64,000 bases of DNA. Origin: Kosakonia pseudosacchari. GTDB taxonomy: Bacteria; Pseudomonadota; Gammaproteobacteria; Enterobacterales; Enterobacteriaceae. The translations under genes were made by a program, and so were the position numbers. Below, in pieces: positions 20,190 to 31,735 of this stretch. Each line of letters starts with the position of its first letter. Within the stretch, counting starts at the first letter, position 1. The stretch is taken from assembly GCF_900184035.1 (NCBI RefSeq), contig NZ_FXWP01000025.1:496001-560000 (forward strand), in the 5' to 3' direction. The notes under the pieces were generated by a model, which was not told where the DNA came from, made no database searches, and was given only the letters and a program-made list of their open reading frames with translations.

Positions 20190-21559
20190 TATTCAGAATC
20201 CGTTTTGTATTTCAGCAGGTAAGAGATGACAAAGGCGACGCTAAAGGCGATAGCCATGCCGATAATATAATTCAGCAGCGAGCTGGCTTGCACAATCGCC
20301 ATTCCAGGCAGGCCGGTCAGGCCAACCGCCGTCATATAGACATGCACAGACACCACCCACGCACCGCCGACCGCGCCGCCGATAAGTGCGGCGATAAACG
20401 GTTTTACAAAGCGCAGGTTGATACCGAAAATTGCCGCCTCGGTAATGCCGAGCAGGGCAGAGAAAGCCGAGGGCAGGGTAATCGCCTTAATCTTCGCGTC
20501 TTTGGTTTTAAACCATACCGCCAGACACGCGCCGCCCTGCGCTACGTTTGCCATCGCCCAGATTGGCAACAGGAAGTTAACGCCAATCGACGGGTTACCC
20601 AACAGCCCGGCTTCAATAGCATGGAAGCTGTGGTGTACGCCGGTAATCACAATCACTGAATATAAGCCGCCGAACAGCAAACCGGCCAGCCATCCGGCGT
20701 GGGTGATAAGCGTGCTGAGCACAAAGGAGATGCCGTCGCCGAGCGCGCGACCCGCCGGGCCGATAATCAACATGGCGACAAAGCCGGAGATAATCACCGT
20801 CAGGAACGGCGTGAGGATCAGATCCAGCGCATCCGGGATCACGCGGCGCAGTTGTTTTTCCAGCAGGCTCATAAACCACACCGCCAGCAGCACCGGAAAT
20901 ACCGTGCCCTGGTAACCGATCATCGCCACTTCAATGCCGAAGAAATTCATGGTGTGGAAGCCGGCCGCCACGCCCCAGGCGTTGGTCAGCGCCGGGTGGG
21001 TCAGAATGCCACCCAGCGTTGCGCCGAGGTACGGGTTACCGCCAAACTCGCGCGCGGCGGTAAAGCCAATCAGGATCGGCAGAATGATAAACGCCGCCGA
21101 GCTGAACATGTCGAGCATGATATAGAGCGCGTTGTCGGCGTTCACCCAGCCGTAGGTTTTCACCATTCCCAGCAGGCCCATCAGCAGACCGGAGGCGACA
21201 ATCGCCGGAATAATCGGCACGAAAATGTTGGAGAGCAAACGGGCGATTCGCTGGAACGGGTTCAGTTTACGCGCGGCAATATCCGCCGCTTCTGATTTAC
21301 TGGTTTCGCTGATCCCGGCTTCGGCAATAAACGCGGCGTAAACTTTATTCACTACGCCAGTGCCGAAGATAATCTGCAACTGACCAGCGTTACGAAAGCA
21401 CCCCTTTACCCCGTCGACTTTGCCAATCGCGGTAGTATCCGCTTTCGCGTCTTCCACCAGCACCAGGCGCAGGCGTGTCGCGCAGTGCGCGGCGCTGGCA
21501 ATATTGTCCTTGCCTCCCAGTAGCGGCAGTAGCGACCGGGAAATTTGTGCAAAATCCAT
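20189..21559 (-). CDS. scrA: Sucrose-specific PTS enzyme IIBC ScrA
   Basis: 456-residue permease that imports and phosphorylates sucrose. The N-terminal IIB domain carries the phosphorylated cysteine, Cys26, in AAHCATRLR. The IIC domain follows with about eight to ten membrane segments and the family GITEAAIFGI and HHSFHAIE motifs. No IIA domain is fused, so a glucose-type IIA (Crr) encoded elsewhere is needed, as for other ScrA proteins. It lies 67 bp after scrY. Confidence 0.96.
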   Translation of the reverse strand: MDFAQISRSLLPLLGGKDNIASAAHCATRLRLVLVEDAKADTTAIGKVDGVKGCFRNAGQLQIIFGTGVVNKVYAAFIAEAGISETSKSEAADIAARKLNPFQRIARLLSNIFVPIIPAIVASGLLMGLLGMVKTYGWVNADNALYIMLDMFSSAAFIILPILIGFTAAREFGGNPYLGATLGGILTHPALTNAWGVAAGFHTMNFFGIEVAMIGYQGTVFPVLLAVWFMSLLEKQLRRVIPDALDLILTPFLTVIISGFVAMLIIGPAGRALGDGISFVLSTLITHAGWLAGLLFGGLYSVIVITGVHHSFHAIEAGLLGNPSIGVNFLLPIWAMANVAQGGACLAVWFKTKDAKIKAITLPSAFSALLGITEAAIFGINLRFVKPFIAALIGGAVGGAWVVSVHVYMTAVGLTGLPGMAIVQASSLLNYIIGMAIAFSVAFVISYLLKYKTDSE

Positions 21560-21626
21560 AAAAACCTCTGTTTTATCGTTTTTGTGGGACTAACCGGCAA
21601 AAATGGCCCCCGAAGGAGCCGTTTCA

Positions 21627-23156
<1,530 letters not shown>

Positions 23157-23189
23157 CTAAGGAAGAGCCATCATCACAGAGTTATTTTG

Positions 23190-23263
23190 CTAAACCGGTT
23201 TAGGCTTCGAATCATAATCAAGCCCATTTTCTCCGCGCAATGAAATTTGCTAAACCGGTTTAG
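23190..23263 (-). promoter_or_regulatory. scrY promoter with two perfect ScrR operators
   Basis: Two identical 14-bp palindromes CTAAACCGGTTTAG lie at 23190-23203 and 23250-23263, exactly 60 bp apart. Between them, on the minus strand, are a possible -35 TTGCGC (23235-23240) and -10 TATGAT (23211-23216) with an 18-bp spacer. The promoter is thus bracketed by operators, as for tight LacI-type repression. Confidence 0.85.
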
Positions 23264-23307
23264 TGATTGTGAGACGGCTCGCAAAACGAAGCGGCAAGCC
23301 CGGCTGG

Positions 23308-24234
23308 TCAGCGGCACTGCTCTATAAGCTGGTGGTGATATGGCAGGGCGGTCATGGCACCTTTGGCGGTGGTTGCCAGCGCGCCGCAGATCTGCGCGCT
23401 GGCAAGCCGCGCGGACAACTGCGCTTCACAGTCCGGCAGGCCGTACTCCGCCAGACCCCACAACAGCCCGGCGACAAAGGCGTCGCCTGCGCCAGTGGTA
23501 TCGACGCTCACCACCGGCAACGTGGGGTAGTGGAAAATTTTGCCGCTGTGCCAGGCGGTTACGCCCGCTTTTCCTTGTGTCACCAGCAGCAAGCTGATGG
23601 CATAACGCATCGCCATGGCTTGCATGCTGGCGTCCAGCTGCGTGGAACCGGAAAAAAACGCCAGTTCCTCTTCAGAGAGTTTCACCACATCGGCCAGCGT
23701 TAAGGCCTGGCTCAGGCAGCGGCGAAGCTGCGTGGCATCTTTCCAGAGATCCTGGCGGATATTGGGATCGAAGCTGACAAAGCCGCCCGCGCTGCGTACC
23801 CGCTGCATGGCAGAGAAGGTGGTGGATCGCGACGGTTCTGCCGCCAGCGCAATTGAGCAGCAGTGTAGCCATTCGCCGCGCTGAAATGCTGGCAGGTCGC
23901 TTTCGGCAAGAAACAGGTCGGCGCTGGGGCGTACCATAAAGGTAAACGAACGTTCGCCGTCATCGTCCAGCGCTACGACCACCGTCGAGGTGCGCTGCGC
24001 CGGATCGGCATGCATAAACGTGGTATCAACCTGTTCTGCGGACAGCGTTTGTTGCATAAAACGACCAAACGGATCGTCACCGACGCGGCCGATAAACCCG
24101 CTATTTCCCTGCAACCGCGCAACGCCGACCGCAACATTCGCCGGTGCGCCACCGGGGCACTGCATTAAATGCCCCGGTGCTTCCGGCAGTAAATCCACGA
24201 CGGCATCGCCCAGACACCAGACTCTGGCTGACAT
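23308..24234 (-). CDS. scrK: Fructokinase ScrK
   Basis: 308-residue PfkB-family sugar kinase that phosphorylates the fructose released by ScrB to fructose-6-phosphate. PfkB signatures are clear: GGAPANVAVGVARLQG (about 28-43) and the ATP/anion-hole motif with the catalytic Asp, DTTGAGDAFVAG (about 250). A ribosome site (AGGAGAA) precedes the ATG. It has its own ScrR operator upstream and reads toward scrY. Confidence 0.95.
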   Translation of the reverse strand: MSARVWCLGDAVVDLLPEAPGHLMQCPGGAPANVAVGVARLQGNSGFIGRVGDDPFGRFMQQTLSAEQVDTTFMHADPAQRTSTVVVALDDDGERSFTFMVRPSADLFLAESDLPAFQRGEWLHCCSIALAAEPSRSTTFSAMQRVRSAGGFVSFDPNIRQDLWKDATQLRRCLSQALTLADVVKLSEEELAFFSGSTQLDASMQAMAMRYAISLLLVTQGKAGVTAWHSGKIFHYPTLPVVSVDTTGAGDAFVAGLLWGLAEYGLPDCEAQLSARLASAQICGALATTAKGAMTALPYHHQLIEQCR

Positions 24235-24270
24235 GCTTTTCTCCTGACAAATAGTATTGCTAAAAATTAA

Positions 24271-24284
24271 CTAAAACGGTTTAG
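24271..24284 (-). promoter_or_regulatory. ScrR operator upstream of scrK
   Basis: CTAAAACGGTTTAG differs from the two perfect scrY operators at one position. It lies 36 bp upstream of the scrK start codon. A degenerate half-site (GCTAAAAATTA) lies beside it. Confidence 0.75.
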
Positions 24285-24678
24285 CAAATCAATGGCGTTT
24301 TGTCTGTTCAACGATTTTTTTAACTCTTGTTATGGGGGCGAATTCTGTGCGGAACATAAAAGATATATCAGATAAAGAGAGTTATATGCAGTCGAAAAAT
24401 AACGATTTGCAGCCATATAAGATCTGAATTCATCTCATAAAATATAAATTAAGGAAATCAGAGTGGTTATTTATATCAGCAGGTTACCTGTTCCTGTAAA
24501 TAAATATGCATTTCGCCTGTTAATGTTTTTTCTTTTAAAATCAGCTTCATGGTGTGCCGTTTTTATTCATTTAATGATTGAGTAAGGAAATTCCATTGGT
24601 TTGAAAAAATAAAAAGCAGGGTTTATAGCTTTCTCAGTCATAACGAATGAGCGAATGCACCCATAAAGGAGAGGGCAT
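24285..24678. other. AT-rich upstream region of the gad operon
   Basis: A divergent promoter region between scrK and gadB of about 390 bp, markedly AT-rich with many A/T tracts (for example 24400-24460 and 24530-24620). Acid-resistance genes in E. coli lie in similar H-NS-silenced DNA. I could not identify a convincing GadE box. No coding frame of interest was seen. Confidence 0.6.
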
Positions 24679-26064
24679 ATGGATGGGCAATATCCTGGCA
24701 TAGATGATATTTACGCCTCACTGGAATTATCTTCGTCCCTGGAAAAACACCACTTCCCCGCGAAAGAACAGGATCCGCGGAATGTCTTTGCCGCAGTACA
24801 CGACGAATTGATGCTTGACGGTAACTCACGACAAAATCTGGCAACCTTCTGCCAGACATGGGTCGATGATGAAATTCGCACATTGATGGATTTGTCTATC
24901 GACAAGAACATGATCGATAAAGACGAATACCCGCAAACGGCCGAAATTGAGTCTCGCTGCGTACATATGCTGGCCGATTTATGGCACTCGCCGGAGGCGG
25001 AAAACACGCTCGGCTGCTCGACAATTGGTTCATCAGAAGCGGCAATGCTTGGCGGCCTGGCGCTTAAATGGCGCTGGCGAAAAAAGCAGGCTGCCGCAGG
25101 CAAACCTACTGACAAACCAAACCTGATTTGCGGGCCAGTGCAAATCTGCTGGCATAAATTTGCCCGCTACTTTGATGTTGAGCTGCGTGAAATTCCCCTT
25201 CAAGGCCAGCGTTTAGTGATGAACGCCGAAGAGGTGATCAAGCGGGTGGATGAGAACACCATTGGCGTTGTCCCGACGATGGGCGTCACCTTCTCATGCC
25301 AGTATGAGCCGGTAAAAGCTGTGCATGAGGCGCTGGATAATCTGCAACAGGAAACCGGTCTTGATATTCCCATCCATGTTGACGGTGCCAGCGGCGGGTT
25401 TCTGGCGCCGTTTTGCGCACCGGATATTGTGTGGGATTTTCGCCTGCCACGGGTGAAATCCATTAATGCCTCTGGTCACAAATTCGGTCTTGCGCCGTTG
25501 GGCGCCGGTTGGGTGGTATGGCGCGAGGCCGCCGATTTGCCGGAAGAACTGATTTTTAATGTTAACTACCTCGGCGGCAACATGCCGACATTCGCCCTCA
25601 ACTTTTCACGACCTGGCGGGCAGGTCATTGCCCAGTATTACAATTTCCTGCGTCTGGGGCGGGAAGGCTACACGAAAATTCATCACGCCTGTTACCAGAC
25701 AGCGCAGTATCTGGCGCGGGAAATCGACAAGCTTGGGCCGTTCAAAATCCTGTTCGATGGCGACAGTCAGCAAGGCATTCCCGCGCTGGCGTGGACGCTG
25801 CGTGCCGAGCGAGCCATTGGCGGATACACCCTTTATGACCTTGCCGATCGCCTGCGCAGCCGTGGCTGGCAAGTGCCCGCCTATTCAATGCCAGCCCATC
25901 GCGAAGATTTGGTTATTCAAAGGGTGCTGGTGCGTCACGGCGTAAGCCATGATCTCGCCAGCTTGCTGGTGGACGATATTAAGCGCGCACTTGACTACTT
26001 TTCCCGGCATCCGGTCATCAACCCGCTCAGCGCGGAAGAAGCCAGTGGTTTTAATCACGCCTGA
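24679..26064 (+). CDS. gadB: Glutamate decarboxylase GadB
   Basis: PLP-dependent decarboxylase of 461 residues that converts glutamate to GABA, consuming a proton. The PLP lysine lies in [11 protein letters not shown]. The [26 protein letters not shown] and [12 protein letters not shown] segments match E. coli GadA/GadB. The N terminus differs, but the penultimate C-terminal histidine (FNHA here, FKHT in E. coli) that closes the active site at neutral pH is kept. AAGGAGAGG precedes the ATG. It is followed 35 bp later by gadC. Confidence 0.95.
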   Translation: MDGQYPGIDDIYASLELSSSLEKHHFPAKEQDPRNVFAAVHDELMLDGNSRQNLATFCQTWVDDEIRTLMDLSIDKNMIDKDEYPQTAEIESRCVHMLADLWHSPEAENTLGCSTIGSSEAAMLGGLALKWRWRKKQAAAGKPTDKPNLICGPVQICWHKFARYFDVELREIPLQGQRLVMNAEEVIKRVDENTIGVVPTMGVTFSCQYEPVKAVHEALDNLQQETGLDIPIHVDGASGGFLAPFCAPDIVWDFRLPRVKSINASGHKFGLAPLGAGWVVWREAADLPEELIFNVNYLGGNMPTFALNFSRPGGQVIAQYYNFLRLGREGYTKIHHACYQTAQYLAREIDKLGPFKILFDGDSQQGIPALAWTLRAERAIGGYTLYDLADRLRSRGWQVPAYSMPAHREDLVIQRVLVRHGVSHDLASLLVDDIKRALDYFSRHPVINPLSAEEASGFNHA

Positions 26065-26099
26065 GGCCCGGAAAGCCTCGTTATGAAAGGAGAAGTGCC

Positions 26100-27626
26100 A
26101 TGGAGGCGGTGAACAAAAGTGTGCCGGCTAAGACATTATCCATGATGGGTTTTTTTGCGATCACCGCATCCATGGTGATGGCGGTGTATGAATACCCGAC
26201 GTTTGCGACATCGGGTTTCAGTCTGGTTTTTTTCTTATTACTGGGCGGCATCTTATGGTTTATCCCGGTTGGTCTGTGTGCGGCTGAAATGGCCACGGTT
26301 GAAGGTTGGGAAGAGGGCGGGATCTTTACCTGGGTAGCAAAAACGCTGGGCGAACGCTGGGGGTTTGCGGCGATTTCGTTTGGTTATCTGCAAATCGCGA
26401 TCGGTTTTATCCCGATGCTCTACTTCGTACTGGGCGCGCTGGCGTATATCCTTGACTGGCCAGCGCTGAACAGCGATCCGCTGACGAAAACCATCGCCGC
26501 GTTAATCATTCTGTGGGGGCTGGCGTTTACCCAGTTTGGCGGCACGAAATATACCGCGCAAATCGCTAAAGTGGGCTTCTTCGCCGGCATCCTGCTGCCT
26601 GCGGCTATCCTCGTGGTGCTGGCTATTACTTACCTCCTTAGCGGTGCGCCGCTGGCCATCACCTTTGATATGTCGACATTTGTCCCGGACTTCACCCGGC
26701 TCGGTACGCTGGTGGTTTTTGTGGCGTTCATTCTGAGTTATATGGGCGTCGAGGCGTCGGCTACGCATGTTAACGAAATGAACAACCCCGGGCGCGACTA
26801 TCCGCTGGCCATGATCCTGCTGATGATCGCCGCGATTTGCCTCAGTTCGATTGGCGGCTTGTCTGTCGCGACCGTGATCCCACATAACGACATCAACCTT
26901 TCTGCCGGGGTCGTGCAAACCTTCAGTGTGTTAATCACCCATTACGGTGCCGGGCTTTCATGGGCCGTAAAAGTGATTGCTGCTCTGCTGGTACTGGGTG
27001 TGCTGGCGGAGATCGCCTCATGGATTGTTGGCCCGTCTCGCGGCATGTATGTCACCGCCCAGCGAGGCATATTGCCTGCGTCATTCGCCAGCGTGAATAA
27101 AAACGGCGTGCCGGTAACGCTGGTGGTGAGCCAACTGTTGCTGACATCCGTTGCGCTGGTGGTGCTCACCAACTCGGGGGGCGGCAGCAATATGTCCTTT
27201 TTGATCGCGCTGACGCTGACGGTGGTGATTTATCTGTGTAGCTATTTTTTATTGTTCCTGGGCTATATGCAGTTAATTTGCAAACAGCCACGCCTCAAGC
27301 GCACTTTTCATATTCCCGGTGCCAAAGGATTCCGCCTCGCGGTGGCGGGGCTGGGCTTTTTGGTTTCGCTACTGGCCTTTATCGTCTCTTTTTATCCGCC
27401 AGCCTCGATTGGCGGCGAAAGCGCCGACGAGAAGTACATCACGCTGCTGGTTATCTGTTTTGTGATTGTGCTGATCCTCCCCTTTCTGGTCTACGCGCTG
27501 CATGACAAGCGCGGTAAACAAGGCACTGTGACCCTGGTCGCCATCACCACGGATAATGCGCCGAAAGGACATTTCTTTATCCATCCACGCGCGCGTTCAC
27601 CGCATCATTTAGCCCCTAAGGAATAG
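26100..27626 (+). CDS. gadC: Glutamate/GABA antiporter GadC
   Basis: 508-residue APC-superfamily antiporter exchanging external glutamate for internal GABA. Twelve membrane segments are expected and the hydropathy visible in the sequence fits. The C terminus has a polar tail with basic and histidine residues ([10 protein letters not shown]), like the C-plug that shuts E. coli GadC at neutral pH. The same AAGGAGAAGTG ribosome site precedes both this gene and hdeA. It is the middle gene of gadB–gadC–hdeA. Confidence 0.95.
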   Translation: MEAVNKSVPAKTLSMMGFFAITASMVMAVYEYPTFATSGFSLVFFLLLGGILWFIPVGLCAAEMATVEGWEEGGIFTWVAKTLGERWGFAAISFGYLQIAIGFIPMLYFVLGALAYILDWPALNSDPLTKTIAALIILWGLAFTQFGGTKYTAQIAKVGFFAGILLPAAILVVLAITYLLSGAPLAITFDMSTFVPDFTRLGTLVVFVAFILSYMGVEASATHVNEMNNPGRDYPLAMILLMIAAICLSSIGGLSVATVIPHNDINLSAGVVQTFSVLITHYGAGLSWAVKVIAALLVLGVLAEIASWIVGPSRGMYVTAQRGILPASFASVNKNGVPVTLVVSQLLLTSVALVVLTNSGGGSNMSFLIALTLTVVIYLCSYFLLFLGYMQLICKQPRLKRTFHIPGAKGFRLAVAGLGFLVSLLAFIVSFYPPASIGGESADEKYITLLVICFVIVLILPFLVYALHDKRGKQGTVTLVAITTDNAPKGHFFIHPRARSPHHLAPKE

Positions 27627-27667
27627 CAGTTTTTTCAATGATATGAGTCATTAATAAGGAGAAGTGA

Positions 27668-27982
27668 ATGAAAACAACCGTTAGCATCATCGTTGGCAGC
27701 TTGCTGCTGGTTTCCGCTGCGACACAGGCAGCCGATAAAGGTAAACCGGTGAATAGCTGGACATGTGAGGATTTTCTCGCGCTGAAAGCCTCTTTCCAGC
27801 CAACGGCCATCGGCATTGCTGAAGCCTTAAATAGTAAGGACAAACCAGAAGAAGCGGTAGTGGATGTTCAGGGGATTGAAACGGTGACGCCCGCCGTGAT
27901 TGAAGCCTGCAAACAGGACAAACAAGCCACCTTCAAAAGCAAAGTGGAGGGCGAGTGGGACAAACTAAAAAAGGATATGTGA
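27668..27982 (+). CDS. hdeA: Periplasmic acid chaperone HdeA
   Basis: 104-residue precursor of the acid-activated chaperone that binds unfolding periplasmic proteins at low pH. A signal peptide ends at TQA|ADKG. The mature part is collinear with E. coli HdeA, including the two cysteines (WTCEDF and IEACKQD) that form its disulfide and the KGEWDK-like end (EGEWDKLKKDM). In E. coli hdeA is in another operon with hdeB; here it follows gadC by 41 bp and no hdeB is present. Confidence 0.95.
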   Translation: MKTTVSIIVGSLLLVSAATQAADKGKPVNSWTCEDFLALKASFQPTAIGIAEALNSKDKPEEAVVDVQGIETVTPAVIEACKQDKQATFKSKVEGEWDKLKKDM

Positions 27983-28007
27983 ACGCGAAAATTTATTATG
28001 GCTAACC

Positions 28008-28031
28008 TGCCGGGGCATTGAGGCCCCGGCA
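28008..28031. terminator. Terminator hairpin between hdeA and phnE
   Basis: Perfect 9-bp GC-rich stem (arms 28008-28016 and 28023-28031) with a 6-nt loop between the convergent ends of gadBC-hdeA and phnCDEE. Tails are TCTTACTCT on the plus strand and AT-rich on the minus strand, so it may serve both. Confidence 0.65.
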
Positions 28032-28033
28032 TC

Positions 28034-28915
28034 TTACTCTGGCTTAAACAGCGGCACTGTTTTGCCGGTAATATAGCGTCGGCGCAGCCAGGCCGACGCG
28101 CTATCCATCAGCATGACGACCGCCACCAGAATAACGGTGATAAACATCACCACATCCCAGTTCCACAGCCGCATATTCTCGGCATAAATCAAACCAATCC
28201 CGCCCGCGCCAACAAAACCGAGCACCGCCGCCGAGCGGGTATTGGACTCAATTTGATACAGGCTCAGCGCCAGAAACGTCGGGAAAGATTGGGTAAATGT
28301 GCTGAAACGGTGTTTCTGCAAACCTCCTGCGCCCACGGCGGTTAAGCCGCGTCCTGGTGAGCGATCCACCGCTTCGTGGCTTTCGGCGTACAGCCGACCG
28401 AGCAGGCCGGTGTCCTGCATGATAATCGCCAGCACCCCGGCAAGCGGCCCAAGCCCGACGGCGCGCACGAAAATCAGCCCCCAGATCGCCATATCAATAC
28501 CGCGCAACATATCGAACAGGCGGCGCATGAAAAAGGCGATAACGCCCGCAATGCCGCCTTTCATGATGTTGCGGGCGGCAAAAAACGATAACAACAGCGC
28601 GAATACCGTGGCGGTCAGGGTTCCGGCAAAGACAATTGCCAGCGTAATGCCAATCTGCGTGAAATAATAGCCAAACGGCCAGTTGAGGAAATCGTGCCAG
28701 ACGAACATCCGCAACATATAGCGGCCAATCTGCTGCATGCCGGTCAACGCCTGTTCAACAGGAATGCCGAACTGCATAAAAAACCACACGTAATAGAGCA
28801 GCACGGCAAGGGCGATAAGCCCGAGGCGGCGCAGATAACGCCCCTGCGTCTGGAACAGTTTTCGGTTTAATTTGCGGCTCAATTCCACATTCGGTACTGC
28901 TTGCCAGTTGGTCAC
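28034..28915 (-). CDS. phnE: Phosphonate-type ABC transporter permease PhnE (second copy)
   Basis: Inner-membrane permease of 293 residues with about six membrane segments and a PhnE-type loop (ILGFVGAGGIG analogue VLGFVGAGGIGLIYAE). The start chosen is a GTG at 28915 that overlaps the upstream permease's stop codon (GTGA) and follows GGAGGGG by 5 nt. A more distal ATG would overlap by 25 bp. With its neighbour it forms a two-permease phnCDEE transporter. Last gene of the operon. Confidence 0.9.
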   Translation of the reverse strand: MTNWQAVPNVELSRKLNRKLFQTQGRYLRRLGLIALAVLLYYVWFFMQFGIPVEQALTGMQQIGRYMLRMFVWHDFLNWPFGYYFTQIGITLAIVFAGTLTATVFALLLSFFAARNIMKGGIAGVIAFFMRRLFDMLRGIDMAIWGLIFVRAVGLGPLAGVLAIIMQDTGLLGRLYAESHEAVDRSPGRGLTAVGAGGLQKHRFSTFTQSFPTFLALSLYQIESNTRSAAVLGFVGAGGIGLIYAENMRLWNWDVVMFITVILVAVVMLMDSASAWLRRRYITGKTVPLFKPE

Positions 28916-29784
28916 TTTTTCCCCTCCAGCACCCACTGGCGCAAGCGGCCAGAGAGCGTATCAAGCACGAAAACGACGATAATAATCAGCAGCAGCGTGA
29001 TGCTGACTTGATCGTAACGGTCGAGTTTGATGTTGGTCATCAACTCCTGGCCGATGCCGCCTGCGCCGACCAGCCCAAGAATGGTCGAGGAGCGAAAGTT
29101 AATTTCGAGGCGCATAAAGCCATAAGAGAGAAAAATCGGTTTTACCTGCGGCCACAACGCGAAGCGAATGCGTTGCAAATGTGTCGCGCCGCAGGAGGCC
29201 AGCCCGCGTACCGGCCTGTCATGCGTACTCTCGACCGCTTCATAAAACAGCTTGGTCAGGCTACCAACGGTGTGCAGCGCCAGCGCCAGAAATCCGGGGA
29301 TCGCCCCGATGCCGAACGCCATCACGAAAATAACCGCCCACGCCAGTTCCGGCATCGTGCGTAAAAAGGCGACCAGCGTGCGCACGGCAAAGCGTACCGG
29401 CGGAGGAGACCAGGTGTTGCCCGCTGCCAGAAAGGCCAGCACAGCGGCGATAACGAAGGAAACCAGCGTTGCGGCCAGCGCCAGTTGCAGGGTTTCCCAA
29501 ATCAGCGGGAGCTGGATCGGTAAACGGTAGCCCCAGTACGCCAGCGAGCCTTTGGTGTGGCTGTCGGCAAACAGCACCGGCCAGTGCAGCGTCGGCACCG
29601 TTTCCAGCATGTAATCCATAAAATTCGGCAGCGAATGCCAGATGGTGGCGAGATTGAATTCTGCCGCGTTACCGGCGGCGAAATAGAGCGCCAGCAGCAC
29701 CAGCGACCAGGCGACAGTGTCGCGCTTCTGGCGCATTCTGACTTGTTGATAGTAGTGCTCAAACTGCGTATTCGACATGTTCAT
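28912..29784 (-). CDS. phnE: Phosphonate-type ABC transporter permease PhnE (first copy)
   Basis: 290-residue permease with several membrane segments and the family signature ILGLVGAGGIGQELM. The start is taken at MNMSNTQFEHY; an in-frame start further upstream would run into the hairpin at 29814-29843. It is paired with a second PhnE, an arrangement seen in many PhnCDEE systems that import phosphonates, phosphite or related esters. An attenuator-like hairpin separates it from phnD. Confidence 0.9.
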   Translation of the reverse strand: MNMSNTQFEHYYQQVRMRQKRDTVAWSLVLLALYFAAGNAAEFNLATIWHSLPNFMDYMLETVPTLHWPVLFADSHTKGSLAYWGYRLPIQLPLIWETLQLALAATLVSFVIAAVLAFLAAGNTWSPPPVRFAVRTLVAFLRTMPELAWAVIFVMAFGIGAIPGFLALALHTVGSLTKLFYEAVESTHDRPVRGLASCGATHLQRIRFALWPQVKPIFLSYGFMRLEINFRSSTILGLVGAGGIGQELMTNIKLDRYDQVSITLLLIIIVVFVLDTLSGRLRQWVLEGKK

Positions 29785-29813
29785 GCGTAGCGGTAGATCC
29801 TGTATGACCCGCG

Positions 29814-29843
29814 AATAAAAGCCCCTGGTTTTCACGCAGGGGC
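29814..29843 (-). terminator. Internal terminator/attenuator between phnD and phnE
   Basis: On the minus strand a 7-bp GC stem (arms 29837-29843 and 29821-29827) is followed by TTTTATT. It lies inside the operon, 24 bp after the phnD stop codon. Partial termination or 3' protection here would give more binding protein than permease. Confidence 0.65.
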
Positions 29844-29866
29844 CGGAGAATCGATGCGGCGAAGGA

Positions 29867-30814
29867 CTAACGTGCGCTAACCAGTTCGCGTTTCATCTCG
29901 ATAATCTGTTTAAAGTCATCCACGCTGCCGGGACCGATATGCTGCGTACCGCCCATCGCTTTCACGAAGCAGGCGTGGTTATCGGTATCCAGTTTTTTAA
30001 CCGCAGTAATCACTTTGGCTTTGAAATCCGCCGGCAGGCTGTTGCTCACCAGAATCGGGCCGTTCGGGATCAGCGGCGATTCCCAGATGATGCGGATCTC
30101 TTTCATCAGATTCGGGTGATCCATGCGGATCAGTCGGTTAAACGCCCCGACGCTGTAGCCGGTGTTGTAATCACCCACCATTGAAGTCCAGGTCACTGCG
30201 CCAGCGAACTGGCCGTTCAGCACGCCGAGGATGTCCTGCTCGTGACCACCGGAGAAGGTGACGCTGGAGAAGAAGTTGTTGTATTTATTATCCGCGTTAC
30301 CGCCAAACTTCTGTTTGAAGGCGTAGTTCGGGATCAGGTAACCGGAGGTGGAATCCGGATCGGCGAAGCCAAACGCTTTGCCTTTCAGATCTTCCAGTTT
30401 CTTGTACGGGCTGTCGGCTTTCACAATCACCACCGAGTGGTAACCGCGCGACTTGTCTTTGTCATCCACCGCGATACCGACGATATCCACGGCTTTCGGG
30501 TTATTAATATAGACGGAGGCGTAAGAAGAGGGCGACATGCTCAGCACCACATCGACTTTTCCGCCCAGCAGACCCTGAATCACGCCCGAATAGTCAGACG
30601 AGTTGCGCAGCTTGGTGTCCACGTGCAGTTCTTTATCCAGAAATTCTTTCACGCACTGGTTATCACCAATTTGTTGGGTTGCGTTCTGGCCGCCCAAAAT
30701 CCCCAGATTTAATTCCTTCGGCTGCTCCGCGGCCGCCGCCTGCCATGCCAGCAGAAGTCCTGTCATCAAAGCCGATAAACGTAATGCGCCAGAAATATGC
30801 TTTTTCATTGTCAT
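29867..30814 (-). CDS. phnD: Phosphonate-type ABC transporter substrate-binding protein PhnD
   Basis: Periplasmic binding protein of 315 residues with a signal peptide ending near AAA|EQPKELNLG. The PhnD-type features are the N-terminal strand with GGQNATQ and the SMSPSSYASVY and FGFADPDSTSGYLIPNYAF segments, which line the phosphonate pocket in the family. The ligand could be an alkyl or aminoalkyl phosphonate or a similar phosphorus compound. No C-P lyase or phosphonatase genes are nearby to narrow it down. Confidence 0.9.
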   Translation of the reverse strand: MTMKKHISGALRLSALMTGLLLAWQAAAAEQPKELNLGILGGQNATQQIGDNQCVKEFLDKELHVDTKLRNSSDYSGVIQGLLGGKVDVVLSMSPSSYASVYINNPKAVDIVGIAVDDKDKSRGYHSVVIVKADSPYKKLEDLKGKAFGFADPDSTSGYLIPNYAFKQKFGGNADNKYNNFFSSVTFSGGHEQDILGVLNGQFAGAVTWTSMVGDYNTGYSVGAFNRLIRMDHPNLMKEIRIIWESPLIPNGPILVSNSLPADFKAKVITAVKKLDTDNHACFVKAMGGTQHIGPGSVDDFKQIIEMKRELVSAR

Positions 30815-30843
30815 TGCCTGTGTCGTCTCATTGGAAGGAATAA

Positions 30844-31686
30844 TTAATGCAATTGACTGATTTCATCGCCGTACAGCACCTGCAGCACGTCCTGCGTTAA
30901 CCGGGAGGGATGATCGTCAAAAATAATCCGTCCCTGGGAAACGCCGATAACGCGAGTGCAATACTCTTTCACCAGCTCCACCGAGTGCAGGTTCACCATC
31001 ACGCTGATGCCTTGCTCGCTCACTTCGCGTAATACGCCCATGATGCGCTGGGTATTTTTCGGATCCAGCGACGCGACAGGTTCGTCCGCCAGTAAAAGAG
31101 AGGGGTTTTGAATCAGCGCGCGGCAAATGGCGACACGCTGCATCTGCCCGCCGGAAAGCGTTTCCGCACGCTGCAAGGCATGCGGCAGCATGTTCAGCCA
31201 CTCCAGCAAGGCGATGGCTCTGGCGCGGTCTTCATCGGTAAAGACTTTAAACAGGGATTTCAGCGTCGACGTCTGGCTCAGCCTGCCGAGCAGCACGTTG
31301 GTTAGTACATCGAGGCGCGGCACCAGGCAGAAGTCCTGGAAAATCATGCCGCACTGGCTGCGCCACTGATTAAGCGCGCGGCCTTTCAGGTGCGTGACAT
31401 CGCGCGGTGTGCCCACTTCCGGGAAACTTAAAATCTCTCCAGCGGTGGCGCTGTGTGTGCCGTTTAGTACATGCAGCAAGGTGGATTTCCCTGCGCCGGA
31501 GCGTCCAATCACGCCCACCATCTCACCGCTGTGCAGATCAAAACTGATGTCGTGTAGCACAGGCTGGTGCGCGTTATAGGCTTTGCGTAAGTTCTTCACG
31601 CTCAGCACCTTTTGCTTCGGCACCGTGTTTAATTGATGCAGAGACGAATAGTGGTCTTCAGAGATTTCTGCCAACGCGCTGTTCAT
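30844..31686 (-). CDS. phnC: Phosphonate-type ABC transporter ATP-binding protein PhnC
   Basis: ATPase of the phn-type importer; 280 residues from MNSALAE. Walker A is GRSGAGKST, the signature LSGGQMQR, Walker [12 protein letters not shown] and the switch histidine is in NLHS. An upstream in-frame ATG (31800) would add 38 unrelated residues and cover the Pho-box-like element, so it was not chosen. First gene of phnCDEE. Confidence 0.92.
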   Translation of the reverse strand: MNSALAEISEDHYSSLHQLNTVPKQKVLSVKNLRKAYNAHQPVLHDISFDLHSGEMVGVIGRSGAGKSTLLHVLNGTHSATAGEILSFPEVGTPRDVTHLKGRALNQWRSQCGMIFQDFCLVPRLDVLTNVLLGRLSQTSTLKSLFKVFTDEDRARAIALLEWLNMLPHALQRAETLSGGQMQRVAICRALIQNPSLLLADEPVASLDPKNTQRIMGVLREVSEQGISVMVNLHSVELVKEYCTRVIGVSQGRIIFDDHPSRLTQDVLQVLYGDEISQLH

Positions 31687-31735
31687 AAGTCGTCCGGATT
31701 TTTCATTAAACTGGCGACCATTAAGAGCACGGGTG

